The notes: a model not told the origin generated them from the letters alone. DNA of 64,000 bases from Nostoc sp. GT001 (GCF_030382115.1 NZ_JAUDRJ010000003.1:2192651-2256650), one strand, 5' to 3'. Numbered from the stretch's first letter, positions 45,768-55,851 are shown. Made by a program: numbers and translations.

Positions 45768-47417
45768 ATGCTAGCCAGTGTATTGTGGATTTTAATGATG
45801 GGCTTTTTTGTCGGTCAACTTGCCCGTCGTTTAGGCGCTCCGCCTTTAATTGGGATGATTTTAGTGGGGATTATTCTCGGCCCCCAAGTTCGGAATGTCA
45901 TCAGTGAAGATGTGCTGGGTGCTGCTGATGAGTTAAGAACTTTGGCGGTAATGATTATTTTAATGAAAGCCGGACTGGGCTTAGATAGAGAAAAACTGGC
46001 TCAACAGGGAACTGTGGCGCTGCGCTTGGGATTTTTGCCAGCAGCAACAGAAGCGATCGCGATCGCAATTACCGCTATGATAATTTTTAAATTTGACTTT
46101 CCCACCGGATTACTCTTGGGTTGTGTGATTGGCGCTGAATCTCCGGCTGTAATTGTCCCAGGAATGCTGAGGTTGAAAAGTTTAGGTTGGGGTGTCACAA
46201 AAGGAATTCCCGATGCAATTTTAACTGGTAGTGCTTTATCTGATGTGCTGCTATTACTAGTCTTCAGCTTACTGCTAAGTTTCTTAGGTGACGGAGGTGT
46301 TGAGCAGATTACCCTACCTGGGGGATTGACTTTGACTGCTCTCCAACTGCTGCCGTTCCAAATTATCATGCAAATATTGCTGGGAGTCTTGTTTGGCTAT
46401 TTAGCAGCCCGTTTATTAGTTTTACTATTAACTAAACAAAACTGGACTCAAAATACCGTTCAAGATACTGTGATTGCTGCCAGTTTAGCTTTATTCTTGG
46501 TAATTAGCGCTCATGCTTTGCCTTACTTTTCTGGCTATTTAGCAGCAATGGCGATGGGGTTTTTCTTAATTGAATTAGATGCTCCCTTAGCCCGAAGATT
46601 ACGCGGCGGTTTTGACAGTTTATGGATAGTCGCGGAGATTTTTTTGTTTGTCTTGTTAGGGGCAACTATTCAACTACAAGTATTAGAAAAGATTCTGTTA
46701 CCTGGCATTATAATTCTGGCAATCGGTTTACTAATTGGTCGAATGCTGGGCTGGTATCTTTCAACCTTGGGTAGTAATTGGAATTGGCGAGAAAGATTAT
46801 TTCTGCTACCAGGAAACTCAGCAAAAGCTACAGTCCAAGCTGCCATTGGGGCAATACCCCTCTCCCAAGGAATTGCCGGAGGTGAGATAATTTTAGCGAT
46901 CGCAGCTCTATCAATTTTAATCACAGCACCATTAGGCGCGTGGGCAACTATGACCTTTGCGCCGAAATTGCTTACCAAAGGCGAAGTTGACCCCACCAAG
47001 GTAACAGTTGCTACTCGTACAGTATTGCTGGCAGCCGTAGATACATCGAGTTTAGCCACAGAAGTTTTAACCAAAGTCGCAGATTTAGCACGCCGCAGTA
47101 ATGGGGAAGCGATCGTTTTGCATGTAGTTAACACTTCAAACCAGCAAGATATAGAACAAATAAAAGAACAAAGCAAACAGTTGTTATCTGATATCAGGTA
47201 TGAATTTTTGACTGTTACAGGCGCGATTCCAGAAGAGATTATTCGCATTGCCGAGGAGTATCGTGTCACTGCGATCGTGATGGGAAAACGCGGACATCAA
47301 CCTTGGGAAAAAGTGCTTATTGGCTCAGTATCACAAGCAGTCTTAGAAGCCAGCCCAATACCTGTAATCTTGCTAGAAAATCGTCAGCATAATGAAATTT
47401 TGGATTTTAGATTTTAG
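45768..47417 (+). CDS. Cation/proton antiporter with C-terminal UspA domain
   Basis: 549 residues. About twelve membrane helices in the first 400 residues with the CPA-type segment GAESPAVIVPGML and an early LIGMILVGIILGPQV. Residues about 415-545 form a universal-stress domain (VLLAAVDTSSLATEVL, IVMGKRGHQPWEKVLIGSVS with the G-x9-G-S ATP loop, PIPVILLE). It exchanges Na+ or K+ for H+, probably gated by the nucleotide-binding tail. AAGGAG lies 11 nt before the ATG. Confidence 0.9.
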   Translation: MLASVLWILMMGFFVGQLARRLGAPPLIGMILVGIILGPQVRNVISEDVLGAADELRTLAVMIILMKAGLGLDREKLAQQGTVALRLGFLPAATEAIAIAITAMIIFKFDFPTGLLLGCVIGAESPAVIVPGMLRLKSLGWGVTKGIPDAILTGSALSDVLLLLVFSLLLSFLGDGGVEQITLPGGLTLTALQLLPFQIIMQILLGVLFGYLAARLLVLLLTKQNWTQNTVQDTVIAASLALFLVISAHALPYFSGYLAAMAMGFFLIELDAPLARRLRGGFDSLWIVAEIFLFVLLGATIQLQVLEKILLPGIIILAIGLLIGRMLGWYLSTLGSNWNWRERLFLLPGNSAKATVQAAIGAIPLSQGIAGGEIILAIAALSILITAPLGAWATMTFAPKLLTKGEVDPTKVTVATRTVLLAAVDTSSLATEVLTKVADLARRSNGEAIVLHVVNTSNQQDIEQIKEQSKQLLSDIRYEFLTVTGAIPEEIIRIAEEYRVTAIVMGKRGHQPWEKVLIGSVSQAVLEASPIPVILLENRQHNEILDFRF

Positions 47418-47477
47418 ATTGAAAGATAAATCTAAAATAAAGTAATTTCGGGATTCTACTTTAATTACGATTTTTTT

Positions 47478-48806
47478 ATGAAAAAACTACGTCAATTTGA
47501 ACCTTTTATTGCCTTACCCCACCTAATCAAATGGCTGCCAATTTCTGCTGTAGTTGGCATTCTGGCTGGAACTGCTTCTGCGGCTCTTTTAGCATCATTG
47601 GAATGGGCAACTGATTGGCGAGAATCACATCGCTGGATTATCGCCTTCCTTCCCCTTGGCGGCTTCTTAAGTGGTTGGATTTATCATCGATTTGGTCGGA
47701 CTGTAGAAGCTGGAAATAACCTTTTACTTGAAGAAATTCATAATCCCAAAAAAGTTATTCCCTTCCGCATGGCTCCTCTTGTGTTACTAGGAACAGACCT
47801 CACCCATTTTTTTGGTGGTTCAGTCGGTCGTGAAGGTACAGCATTACAAATGGGTGCTTCTTTGGCAGATCAGGTAACTAAAATACTGCATTTTAAAGGG
47901 GCTAATCGGCGAATTTTATTAACAGCAGGTATAAGTGGAGGATTCGCTTCAGTGTTCGGTACTCCCTTAGCTGGAACCGTATTTGGTCTGGAAGTTTTAG
48001 CAATTGGTAGGATTCATTATGATGCTCTTTTTCCTTCTTTGATTGCTGCGATCGTTGGTAATCAAGTCACCTTACTATTGGGTTTACATCATACCGCATA
48101 CCGACACGCTCCGTTAATACCGACGCTCACAATTTGGGGACTAATTTCTGCAATTATTGCAGGTGTAATCTTTGGAATTGTAGCGAGATTTTTTGCTAAA
48201 GTAACTCACAAAATCAGCCATTTGTTTAAAACCAAGATATCTTATCCTCCAATGCGTCCTTTTATAGGCGGTGCGATAATAGCAGCAATTGTTGGGTTGA
48301 GTGGAACAACCAAATACATTGGGCTTGGTATTCCAACAATCGTTGATTCCTTCTATACTCAGCTACCTCCTTGGGATTTTGCAGCCAAACTAGGCTTGAC
48401 TGCTTTAACTTTAGGTGCAGGTTTTAAGGGTGGAGAAGTGACACCTTTGTTTTTTATTGGTGCAACTTTAGGTAATGCTTTGTCGTTGCTTTTAGCATTA
48501 CCTGCACCACTGTTAGCAGGAATGGGATTTGTGGGTGTGTTTGCGGGTGCAGCAAATACACCTTTAGCATCAACCTTAATGGGAATTGAATTATTTGGTC
48601 TGGAATCGGGGGTATTTATTGCTATTGGCTGTGTAGTGAGCTATTTATTTTCCGGTCATTCTGGAATTTATTCTGCACAGCGTATTGGGTTGAGCAAATA
48701 CTCTGCTGTATATTTAGAAGAAGGGGTGACTTTGGCTAATTATGGGCAACCGAAAATTGATTTACCTGATGATAGTGAAGAAGGAGGAAGTAATGCTCAG
48801 GAATAA
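47478..48806 (+). CDS. ClC-family chloride channel, second copy
   Basis: 442 residues with about ten helices. Filter motif GGSVGREGTALQMG (G-R-E-G-T) and GTPLAGTVFGLEVLA, GAGFKGGEVTPLFFIGATLG and FAGAANTPLAST. Distinct from the ClC protein at 38737 (about the same length, different filter). It follows the antiporter by 60 bp in the same direction and may share its transcript, so anion and cation movement could be coupled in pH or salt control. Confidence 0.88.
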   Translation: MKKLRQFEPFIALPHLIKWLPISAVVGILAGTASAALLASLEWATDWRESHRWIIAFLPLGGFLSGWIYHRFGRTVEAGNNLLLEEIHNPKKVIPFRMAPLVLLGTDLTHFFGGSVGREGTALQMGASLADQVTKILHFKGANRRILLTAGISGGFASVFGTPLAGTVFGLEVLAIGRIHYDALFPSLIAAIVGNQVTLLLGLHHTAYRHAPLIPTLTIWGLISAIIAGVIFGIVARFFAKVTHKISHLFKTKISYPPMRPFIGGAIIAAIVGLSGTTKYIGLGIPTIVDSFYTQLPPWDFAAKLGLTALTLGAGFKGGEVTPLFFIGATLGNALSLLLALPAPLLAGMGFVGVFAGAANTPLASTLMGIELFGLESGVFIAIGCVVSYLFSGHSGIYSAQRIGLSKYSAVYLEEGVTLANYGQPKIDLPDDSEEGGSNAQE

Positions 48807-48964
48807 TTTATTGATGCATGAATGGATAATTGGGAAAGTGTATAGTTTACCGTTGTAGGCATCGCATAGTCAGAGTAGTCATATTTTATGTGCGATAACC
48901 GCTATGCTTAACTTATATATTTGCGATCGTTTCACAAATATGCTGTTTAGGATAAAAAGTTACT

Positions 48965-50215
48965 ATGCTCATAGAGTTTAGTATTGGCAATTACCGATCT
49001 TTTAAGGATAAAGTTACCTTTAGTATGGTGGCTGCCAATATTGTTGCCAAAGAAAAAGAACTTGATGAAAACAATGTTTTTGCGATAGATGATGATCTAA
49101 AATTACTCAAAAGTGCTGCAATTTATGGTGCTAATGCTAGTGGCAAAAGTAATCTTGCGAAAGCTTTGAGCTTCATGAAGTGGTTTATGATTAATTCCTC
49201 TAAGGAAACTCAAAGTACAGAAAAAATAGGAGTTGAGCCATTTGAGCTAAGTACAGAAACTGAAGCACAACCATCTTTTTTTGAAATTGTGTTTTTATTA
49301 GATGCTATCAAGTATAGATATGGGTTTGAAGCTAATCAAAAAAGAGTTATTTCTGAATGGTTATCTTACGTTCCTAACACAAGAAAAACTCCTCTTTTTG
49401 AGCGAGTTTCTGAAGGAAATTCGCGTAAGCTAAAATATCTATCTAAAAAGTTTAAAGCTCAGGGTATTTACCCAAAAACTAGGAGTAATGCACTTTTTCT
49501 ATCAGTAGCTGCTCAATTTAATGTTGAAATAGCTGAGAGAATACTAGATTGGCTTACAAAAAAAGTAAATATAGTTTCAGGTTTAGATGATCAAGAGCAT
49601 TTGATTCATACAGTAAGTTATTTAGCCAGAAATAATGATAATAAATCAGAAATCATTCAGTTAATTAAACAACTAGATTTAGGCATTAAACAAATAAGAA
49701 TAAAGCAAGCAGAAATTATCCCTATAGAACAAAGCTCTTATCATTTCAAAACAGAAAATTTAATTAAGACAGGGCATCAAAAATTTGACAAAAAAGGTAA
49801 TTATGTTTCTATAAAATTCTTCGATTTAGAAAATCAAGAATCGGAGGGAACTAAAAAAATAATTTCTATTGCTGGACTTTTGGTAGATACTCTTAAATAT
49901 GGCAAAGTTTTAATATTTGATGAATTGGATGCGAGACTTCACCCGCTAATCAGCAAAGCAATTGTTGAATTATTTAATTCAATAAAGACAAATTCTAATA
50001 ATGCACAACTAATATTTATGACTGATGACACCAATTTGCTCAGTAATAAAATATTTCGGAGAGATCAGATTTGGTTTACTGAGAAAAACAAATATGGTGC
50101 TACAGATTTATATTCCTTAGTTGAATATAAAATACGGAATGATGCCTCTTTTGAAAGTGACTATCTTAAAGGCAGATATGGTGCTATTCCATTTATTGGT
50201 GAGCCTAATGCCTAG
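48965..50215 (+). CDS. RloA/AbiL-like AAA-type ATPase (defence system candidate)
   Basis: 416 residues. It starts LIEFSIGNYRSFKDKVTFSM, the usual opening of AAA15/RloA-like ATPases. Walker A is GANASGKSN (about 55-63) and Walker B is KVLIFDELDARLHP (about 315). The ending matches the OLD/RloA type. It overlaps an RloB-like gene by 8 nt. This ATPase + RloB pair is the arrangement of the AbiL abortive-infection system and of rloAB in restriction loci. The block 48900-50850 is more AT-rich than its neighbours, suggesting acquisition by transfer. Confidence 0.85.
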   Translation: MLIEFSIGNYRSFKDKVTFSMVAANIVAKEKELDENNVFAIDDDLKLLKSAAIYGANASGKSNLAKALSFMKWFMINSSKETQSTEKIGVEPFELSTETEAQPSFFEIVFLLDAIKYRYGFEANQKRVISEWLSYVPNTRKTPLFERVSEGNSRKLKYLSKKFKAQGIYPKTRSNALFLSVAAQFNVEIAERILDWLTKKVNIVSGLDDQEHLIHTVSYLARNNDNKSEIIQLIKQLDLGIKQIRIKQAEIIPIEQSSYHFKTENLIKTGHQKFDKKGNYVSIKFFDLENQESEGTKKIISIAGLLVDTLKYGKVLIFDELDARLHPLISKAIVELFNSIKTNSNNAQLIFMTDDTNLLSNKIFRRDQIWFTEKNKYGATDLYSLVEYKIRNDASFESDYLKGRYGAIPFIGEPNA

Positions 50216-50822
50216 AAATAATTCAAGGAGATCATCATCTCGTGGATATACCGATAGAAAAGTTGAAACAAGAGAGCTTAGGCAAATATTTTTAATTATT
50301 TGTGAAGGTGAAAAAACCGAGCCAAATTACTTCATGAGCTTTCGCGTTTCCACAACTGTGAAAAAGATTGATGTTAGAGGATTTGGATACAATCCAAGTA
50401 AACTAGTACAAGAAGCTAAAGAATTAAAAGCTCAAGGAGATTACGATCAAATTTGGTGCGTATTTGATAGGGATGATGAGCCTAAGCAAGATTTTAACAA
50501 CGCCATTGCAAACGCTGAAAGAGAAGGATTTCAAGTTGCTTATTCTAATGAAGCTTTTGAATTATGGTATGTATTGCATTTTGAGTTTTTAAATACTGGA
50601 CTTCCTCGCAAGGATTATATCGATAAATTAGAGAAATTACTTGGATACAAATATAAAAAAAATAGTGCAACCATCTATGAAGAAATAGAAAATCGTCAAT
50701 CTACTGCCATCAAACACGCTAAAAGTCTTCTGAAGCAATATAATCATCCCAATCCAGTAAATGATAATCCTTCAACAACAGTACATCTTTTAATTGAGGA
50801 GCTAAACAAATTCATTCGATAA
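50208..50822 (+). CDS. RloB/AbiLii-like Toprim-type protein
   Basis: 204 residues from ATG 50208 (MPRNNSRRSSSRGYTDRKVE), overlapping the ATPase stop. The motif FLIICEGEKTEPNYFMSF holds the Toprim Glu and WCVFDRDDEPKQDF the Asp-x-Asp; NEAFELWYVLHFE is the third RloB signature. RloB proteins are probable nucleases acting with their ATPase partner in anti-phage defence. The longer upstream start is rejected since it lies inside the ATPase gene. Confidence 0.85.
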   Translation: MPRNNSRRSSSRGYTDRKVETRELRQIFLIICEGEKTEPNYFMSFRVSTTVKKIDVRGFGYNPSKLVQEAKELKAQGDYDQIWCVFDRDDEPKQDFNNAIANAEREGFQVAYSNEAFELWYVLHFEFLNTGLPRKDYIDKLEKLLGYKYKKNSATIYEEIENRQSTAIKHAKSLLKQYNHPNPVNDNPSTTVHLLIEELNKFIR

Positions 50823-50884
50823 TTCTTATCTTTTAGATTACATCAATTATTGTTTACACCATCCAGTGGCTACTTTATTATTTA

Positions 50885-51526
50885 CTAAATCATCGCTTCC
50901 AATTCTTCCAAAGCTTGAAAACTTCCTACTTGCCAACTACGTTCCACCGCAGCAGGGATAATCTCAGTAATAGCTATATCTGCAAAATTAGGACTGGTAT
51001 TAGATTTTATGTATTTCCCATCTCTCAGCAAATAAATAGAAAGGTTTCCGTTATCGTAAACCCATAATTCTGGGACTTTAATGGCTTCATAAGCATCAAG
51101 AGTAGTTTTCGATGTGACATCAGTCTCAATCGCTAAATCTGGCGGCGGATCATCAAGCTGCAAGCGGCGATGACCAATCATTTGTTGATAATTCTGAATA
51201 TAAAAGCAAGCATCAGGTTCAACTCCTGCTACACCTTGCCGTTTAAAGGTGGTGGAACCAAAAGGTTGATATCTGATATCTTTAGCTTTCAGCAATATTT
51301 TGACAATATCAGAAATTAAATCTTTGGGAATTTCATGTTCTGGTAAAGGAGCCATAATTTCTAAAGTACCCTGGCTGTAGGCAATTCGGGTGGTTCTTTT
51401 TTCTCCTAATTCTTCTAAAATAGATTCAAATTCTTGCCAGCTAACATCAGGAATTGTCACCGTGCTACCAGGTGCTAATTGCATCTGGCTAACAGCTTTG
51501 AAAACGGGGATAGCAGCAGTCACATC
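50885..51526 (-). CDS. Uma2-family (DUF820) nuclease-like protein
   Basis: 213 residues from GTG 51526 (MTAAIPVFKAVSQMQL), chosen because TTGGAGC lies 9 nt upstream. PD-(D/E)XK-type pattern: GVEPDACFYI, then PPDLAIETDVTSKTTLDAYE and VPELWVYDNGNLSIYLL. Such proteins are present in dozens of copies in Nostocales genomes; the target is unknown. Confidence 0.85.
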   Translation of the reverse strand, partial: DVTAAIPVFKAVSQMQLAPGSTVTIPDVSWQEFESILEELGEKRTTRIAYSQGTLEIMAPLPEHEIPKDLISDIVKILLKAKDIRYQPFGSTTFKRQGVAGVEPDACFYIQNYQQMIGHRRLQLDDPPPDLAIETDVTSKTTLDAYEAIKVPELWVYDNGNLSIYLLRDGKYIKSNTSPNFADIAITEIIPAAVERSWQVGSFQALEELEAMI

Positions 51527-51636
51527 GCTTCGCTCCAATTCAAAATTCAAAATTCAAAATCTATCAGGTTGCGGTGGATAATACAGCCCACCGTAACCTT
51601 TAGACTAATAGAATGAGTTTAACAAAAGCGATCGCT

Positions 51637-52873
51637 CTACACCTTAAACTTCTCTGTAATCCGCTTCATCGCCTCTTCGACATTCTCCCGGCTGTTAAAC
51701 GCCGAAATCCGGAAGTAACCTTCACCCGCAGCACCAAAGCCAGAACCGGGTGTTCCTACAACGTTCACGGTTTGCAGCAACTTATCAAAGAATTCCCAAC
51801 TGGATAAACCATTAGGCGTTTTCACCCAAACGTAAGGTGCATTCACGCCACCATAAACTGATAATCCGGCGGCTGTGAGTTTCTCGCGGATAATTTTGGC
51901 GTTTTCTAGATAGAAATTCACCAATCCTTTGATTTGCGCTTGTCCTTCTTCGGAGTAAACCGCTTCGGCTCCTCGTTGGATGATATAAGAAACGCCGTTG
52001 AATTTGGTAGACTGGCGACGATTCCACAGTTTCCACAGTTCGACATCGGAACCATCGGCGGCTTTTGCTGTGAGTGTCTTCGGTACTACGGTTAACGCGC
52101 AACGGGTTCCTGTAAAACCTGCGTTCTTGGAAAAAGACCGAAATTCGATCGCAACATCTCTTGCACCTTCAATTTCATAAATTGAGTGGGGAATTGACGG
52201 ATCAGTAATGTAAGCTTCGTAGGCTGCATCAAAGAAAATAATCGAGTTATTAGCTTTGGCATAGTCTACCCATGCTTTGAGATATTCCTTAGTAGCAGTT
52301 GCGCCAGTGGGGTTATTGGGAAAGCAGAGATAAATTAAATCGACTTTCTTTGAGGGAATCTCGGCGGTGAAGTTGTTATCAGCCGTAATTGGTAGATAAA
52401 CTAAACCCTCAAATTCGCCTTTATCGTTGGCATCCCCAGTATTTCCCACCATAACGTTAGTGTCTACATACACAGGGTAAACTGGGTCAGTTACGGCAAT
52501 TATGTTGTCATGACCAAAGATTTCTAGAATGTTGCTTGGTGTCGCACTTGGAACCATCGGAGATAAAGATTTCGGAAGCATCTATATTGGCTCCCCGTGC
52601 TTGGAAATCGTGAGTAGCAATTTTCTCCCGTAACCAAGCGTAGCCTTGCTCTGGGCCGTAGCCTTTGAAGGTATTGCGATCGCCCATTTCTTCCACAGCT
52701 TTAATCATCGCTGTACGGCAAGCCTCTGGCAGAGGTTCAGTAACATCGCCAATGCCCAGCCGAATGATTTTAGCATCAGGATTCGCTTCTGCAAAGACAT
52801 TCACCCGCCGAGCAATTTCTGGAAACAGATAACCCGCTTTCAGTTTCAGGTAGTTGTCGTTAATGGTTGCCAT
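51637..52873 (-). pseudogene. dapL: LL-diaminopimelate aminotransferase DapL with one-base frameshift
   Basis: The N-terminal frame runs from ATG 52873 ([20 protein letters not shown]) through [12 protein letters not shown] and then goes out of frame. The other frame continues [20 protein letters not shown] to the end (RITEKFKV). One extra A (T on the plus strand, in CTT 52535-52537) accounts for it. The PLP Lys is in [13 protein letters not shown], and [15 protein letters not shown] is the family core. Total length, 1237 bp, is 411 codons plus stop plus one base. DapL makes LL-diaminopimelate for lysine and peptidoglycan in cyanobacteria, so a true null would be surprising. Confidence 0.9.
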
Positions 52874-52954
52874 AGTAAATACAAAAAACGCCCTCAAATA
52901 GCTTACTGCTAATTTATGAGGGCGATAACTTTGTTGTGGGGAGTTAGAAGTGGA

Positions 52955-53030
52955 GAGTTAGGAGTTAGGAGTTAGGAGTTAGGAGTTAGGAGTTAGGAGT
53001 TAGGAGTTAGGAGTTAGGAGTTAGGAGTTA
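52955..53030. repeat. Heptamer tandem repeat (GAGTTAG)10 plus partial copy
   Basis: Ten perfect GAGTTAG units at 52955-53024 and a partial eleventh. Short tandemly repeated repetitive heptamers are known in heterocystous cyanobacteria. A second heptamer-type run, CAATGCC, follows at about 53045-53080 inside the 3' end of the ndh frame. Confidence 0.95.
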
Positions 53031-54441
53031 TAAGAATTCTTTCTCCCATGCCCAATGCCCAATGCCCAATGCCCAATTCCCAATTTAGACATTTACTAAG
53101 CTGTTTATTATCGGCTGAATAATTGTTGCGATCGCTAATTACAAACTCCGTAATTGATTCTTTACCTGTAATCAATCTTGCTCCGCGATTACGAGTAAAG
53201 TAATTCCACGCCCACTGAATCATTACTACTAATTTGTTGTCAAATTCAATTAGGAAGTAGATGTGAATCACTAGCCAAAACAGCCATGCAAAGAAACCTT
53301 TCAGCTTCATAAAGCCCAAATCTACCACAGCAGAATTGTGCCCAATCATTGCTAAACTACCATGATCCTTATAAGCAAAGGGTGGCAAACTTTTACCTGC
53401 AAGCCGCTGTTGAACTAATGTTGCTACATATTCACCTTCTTGCTTCGCTACAGGTGCAACACCAGGTAGGGGTTTACCATTTTGATGAGAAAAATTTGCT
53501 AAGTCACCAACTACAAAAATATTGGGATGTCCCTTAATACTCAAGTCAGGTTCAACAATAATCCGTCCAGCGCGATCGCACTCTGCACCAGTGTGTTCTG
53601 CTAACACTTTTCCCATTGCGGAAGCTTTCACACCTGCTGCCCATAATACCGTTTTTGAGGCAATTTCTTTAACTTCATCGCCTTGTTTGAGGGTAACAAC
53701 ATCATTTTCAATATTTGTTACCAATGTTTTTGTCTGCACAACCACACCCAAGCGCGTCAGGGATGCTTCCGCTTCTTGTGATAACTCTGGTGCAAAAGGT
53801 GGCAAAACTCGATCCAAACCTTCTAATAGCAAAATCTTGGCTTCTGATGTGTCGATGTTGCGGAAGTCTTCTTTGAGGGTTTGATTTGCTAATTCTGCGA
53901 TCGCACCAGCTAACTCTACACCTATTGGGCCACCACCCACAATTACAAAAGTTAACCAAGCCCGGCGTTTTTCTGGATCGGTTTCTTTTTCTGCGGCTTC
54001 AAAGGCCGAAAAAATCCGGCGACGCATTTCTATCGCATCTTCTACAGTTTTCAAGCCTGGGGCGAATTCTTCCCAGTTATCTTTGCCAAAGTAGGAATGC
54101 TTCGCACCTGTGGCGACAATTAACGTATCGTAAGGAATTGCTTCGTCGCCTACAATAACTTTTTGCGCTTGTGAATCAATATTATTCACCTCTCCCAGCA
54201 GCACTGTCGTATTCTTGCTCTTGCTGAGGACAGAACGCAACGGCGAAGAAATATCAGCCGGAGACAGCGCACCTGTAGCGACTTGGTATAAGAGAGGTTG
54301 AAATAGATGAAAGTTACGTTTATCAATCAGAGTAACGTTTACTGCCGCTTTGGCGAGTGTTTTTGCTGCATAAAGTCCACCGAAACCACCACCAACGATT
54401 ACAACTTGATGGGGTGGATTATTGTCAAGTGAATTTACCAT
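53014..54441 (-). CDS. ndh: Type II NADH dehydrogenase (NAD(P)/FAD oxidoreductase)
   Basis: 475 residues. FAD-binding VVIVGGGFGGLYAAKTLAKA, NAD-binding FVIVGGGPIGVELAGAIAEL, DTLIVATGAKHSYFG and NIFVVGDLANF with the second FAD contact, and a membrane-binding C-terminus (FFAWLFWLVIHIYFLIEFDN). It passes electrons from NADH to quinone at the membrane. The last 23 or so residues (NWELGIGHWALGMGERILIT) are encoded by heptamer repeats, so the original stop was probably replaced when repeats expanded. Confidence 0.92.
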   Translation of the reverse strand: MVNSLDNNPPHQVVIVGGGFGGLYAAKTLAKAAVNVTLIDKRNFHLFQPLLYQVATGALSPADISSPLRSVLSKSKNTTVLLGEVNNIDSQAQKVIVGDEAIPYDTLIVATGAKHSYFGKDNWEEFAPGLKTVEDAIEMRRRIFSAFEAAEKETDPEKRRAWLTFVIVGGGPIGVELAGAIAELANQTLKEDFRNIDTSEAKILLLEGLDRVLPPFAPELSQEAEASLTRLGVVVQTKTLVTNIENDVVTLKQGDEVKEIASKTVLWAAGVKASAMGKVLAEHTGAECDRAGRIIVEPDLSIKGHPNIFVVGDLANFSHQNGKPLPGVAPVAKQEGEYVATLVQQRLAGKSLPPFAYKDHGSLAMIGHNSAVVDLGFMKLKGFFAWLFWLVIHIYFLIEFDNKLVVMIQWAWNYFTRNRGARLITGKESITEFVISDRNNYSADNKQLSKCLNWELGIGHWALGMGERILITPNS

Positions 54442-54675
54442 AAGAAATATTATCCGGGATGCCGACTATTGTAACTATTCTTAACAAATTTGTATCAAAC
54501 TTGTCATCATATATTTTGTATTGCCCTTTACATTTAAAGAATGATTAAAGTAATCAAAACTACAGGATAAGCAGAACTTTTCAAGAGAGAGGCGCAGACA
54601 ATCATAGTTGGGAATACTTGAATCGCTTTTTACTTGTGTAAATTTATCAAAGGTAGATGTAAGATTTATGCAAGT

Positions 54676-55602
54676 TTACTCAGAGCTAGTTGATTCTGGT
54701 GTTTGTGTCAAACGTGGTGAATGAGTTCGCCGCCAACGGTTAAAGCCATAGATAAGAGCAACAAAAATTAACAAATAGGGACTGTAAACAATTAACCAAA
54801 TACCCAGCTTGAGTAAGCCAACAGAAAATGCACTCAAAGAGTGGGTAGAGTTGTTCCAAGTTTCTTGAACTTGCAAACCCAAGGCAGGTTGGGGACTGGT
54901 ACTAGAAACTGCGGCTTCTAGGTTCAGCGTAATGGTGGAATAAGCAACTTGATTTTGTAGGCTTTTCAATTGGGCATTGATTTGTTCTATGGTTTGTCTG
55001 ACATTACTTAATTCTTGGGCAACACTAAGCACATCTCTGACAGAACCAGCCCGATCCATAATTTTTTGTAAATTGGCTTCAGTTTTCTGCAAATTGGTTA
55101 ATCTGGCTTGGAAATCTACAAGGCGATCGCCTACATCTTCGGCAGTGATATTACGACTCTCAACAGTGCCCAATTTAGCTAGTTGTTCTAAGGTAGGTTC
55201 CAACAGGTTCTCTGCTACCCGTAATTGTATTGTTGCTGTGTAACGTGGGTTGTCACTTTTGGGTTGTTGTTGTTTCAACCCGATTAAATCCCCTTGCTGT
55301 TTATTGATAATTTGTGAAACAGCATCAACAGTCTGATCTACAGAGTTGACAGTCAAAGAGATTGCTGCCTTTTTGATGAGTTGGGGACGAGAACGCGCTA
55401 TTGGTGAAGCTTGCGCCTTTTGGGAAATACTGCTTTCACCAGCAGGTGCAGATGCTCGATTTGCCATCCCATCGGCGGCCATTTGAGGTAAAGCCGAATT
55501 GGTTGAGCGTTCAGAAGAAGCGCAACTAGTGAAAATCACCCCTCCCAATAACGCACTTAAAAATAAAGCAGATGTGCGCGGTAATTTAGTCGAAGCGTAC
55601 AT
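54676..55602 (-). CDS. DUF4349 lipoprotein
   Basis: 308 residues. The N-terminal signal ends in the lipobox-like GVIFTSCASS. After a polar linker, residues about 75-255 form the DUF4349 domain (KKAAISLTVNSVDQTVDAV, DRLVDFQARLTNLQKTEANL, a coiled-coil middle). A C-terminal transmembrane helix (LLKLGIWLIVYSPYLLIFVA) ends in RRTHSP. Probably a periplasmic or membrane-tethered envelope protein; function unknown. Confidence 0.82.
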   Translation of the reverse strand: MYASTKLPRTSALFLSALLGGVIFTSCASSERSTNSALPQMAADGMANRASAPAGESSISQKAQASPIARSRPQLIKKAAISLTVNSVDQTVDAVSQIINKQQGDLIGLKQQQPKSDNPRYTATIQLRVAENLLEPTLEQLAKLGTVESRNITAEDVGDRLVDFQARLTNLQKTEANLQKIMDRAGSVRDVLSVAQELSNVRQTIEQINAQLKSLQNQVAYSTITLNLEAAVSSTSPQPALGLQVQETWNNSTHSLSAFSVGLLKLGIWLIVYSPYLLIFVALIYGFNRWRRTHSPRLTQTPESTSSE

Positions 55603-55851
55603 AATCTACCCCCAGATAGATGAAGTTAACCCCAGTATTACTGAAGTAAAACTCAAAGCCTGTATTGTTGCGATTTATGTAACAGATTTGTCATTAGTCA
55701 TTGGTCATTGGGCAATGATTAATAGTTTTTCTTCCCCTGCTTCCTCATCTCCCCAGTCCCTAATCCCCAATCCCCAGAGATAAATTGCATGATTGATAAT
55801 TCATCTGTGTTACTCAATTTGAGGTAAAATCGTAAGTCTGCCAATTAATGA

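Noticed and set aside
46670..47269. 199-residue frame antisense to the antiporter
   Set aside because: It is the mirror frame of a well-conserved transporter, has no ribosome-binding site and a biased Ser/Ile composition typical of shadow frames.
52955..53030. CRISPR array
   Set aside because: Units are 7 bp without spacers; this is a tandem heptamer repeat.
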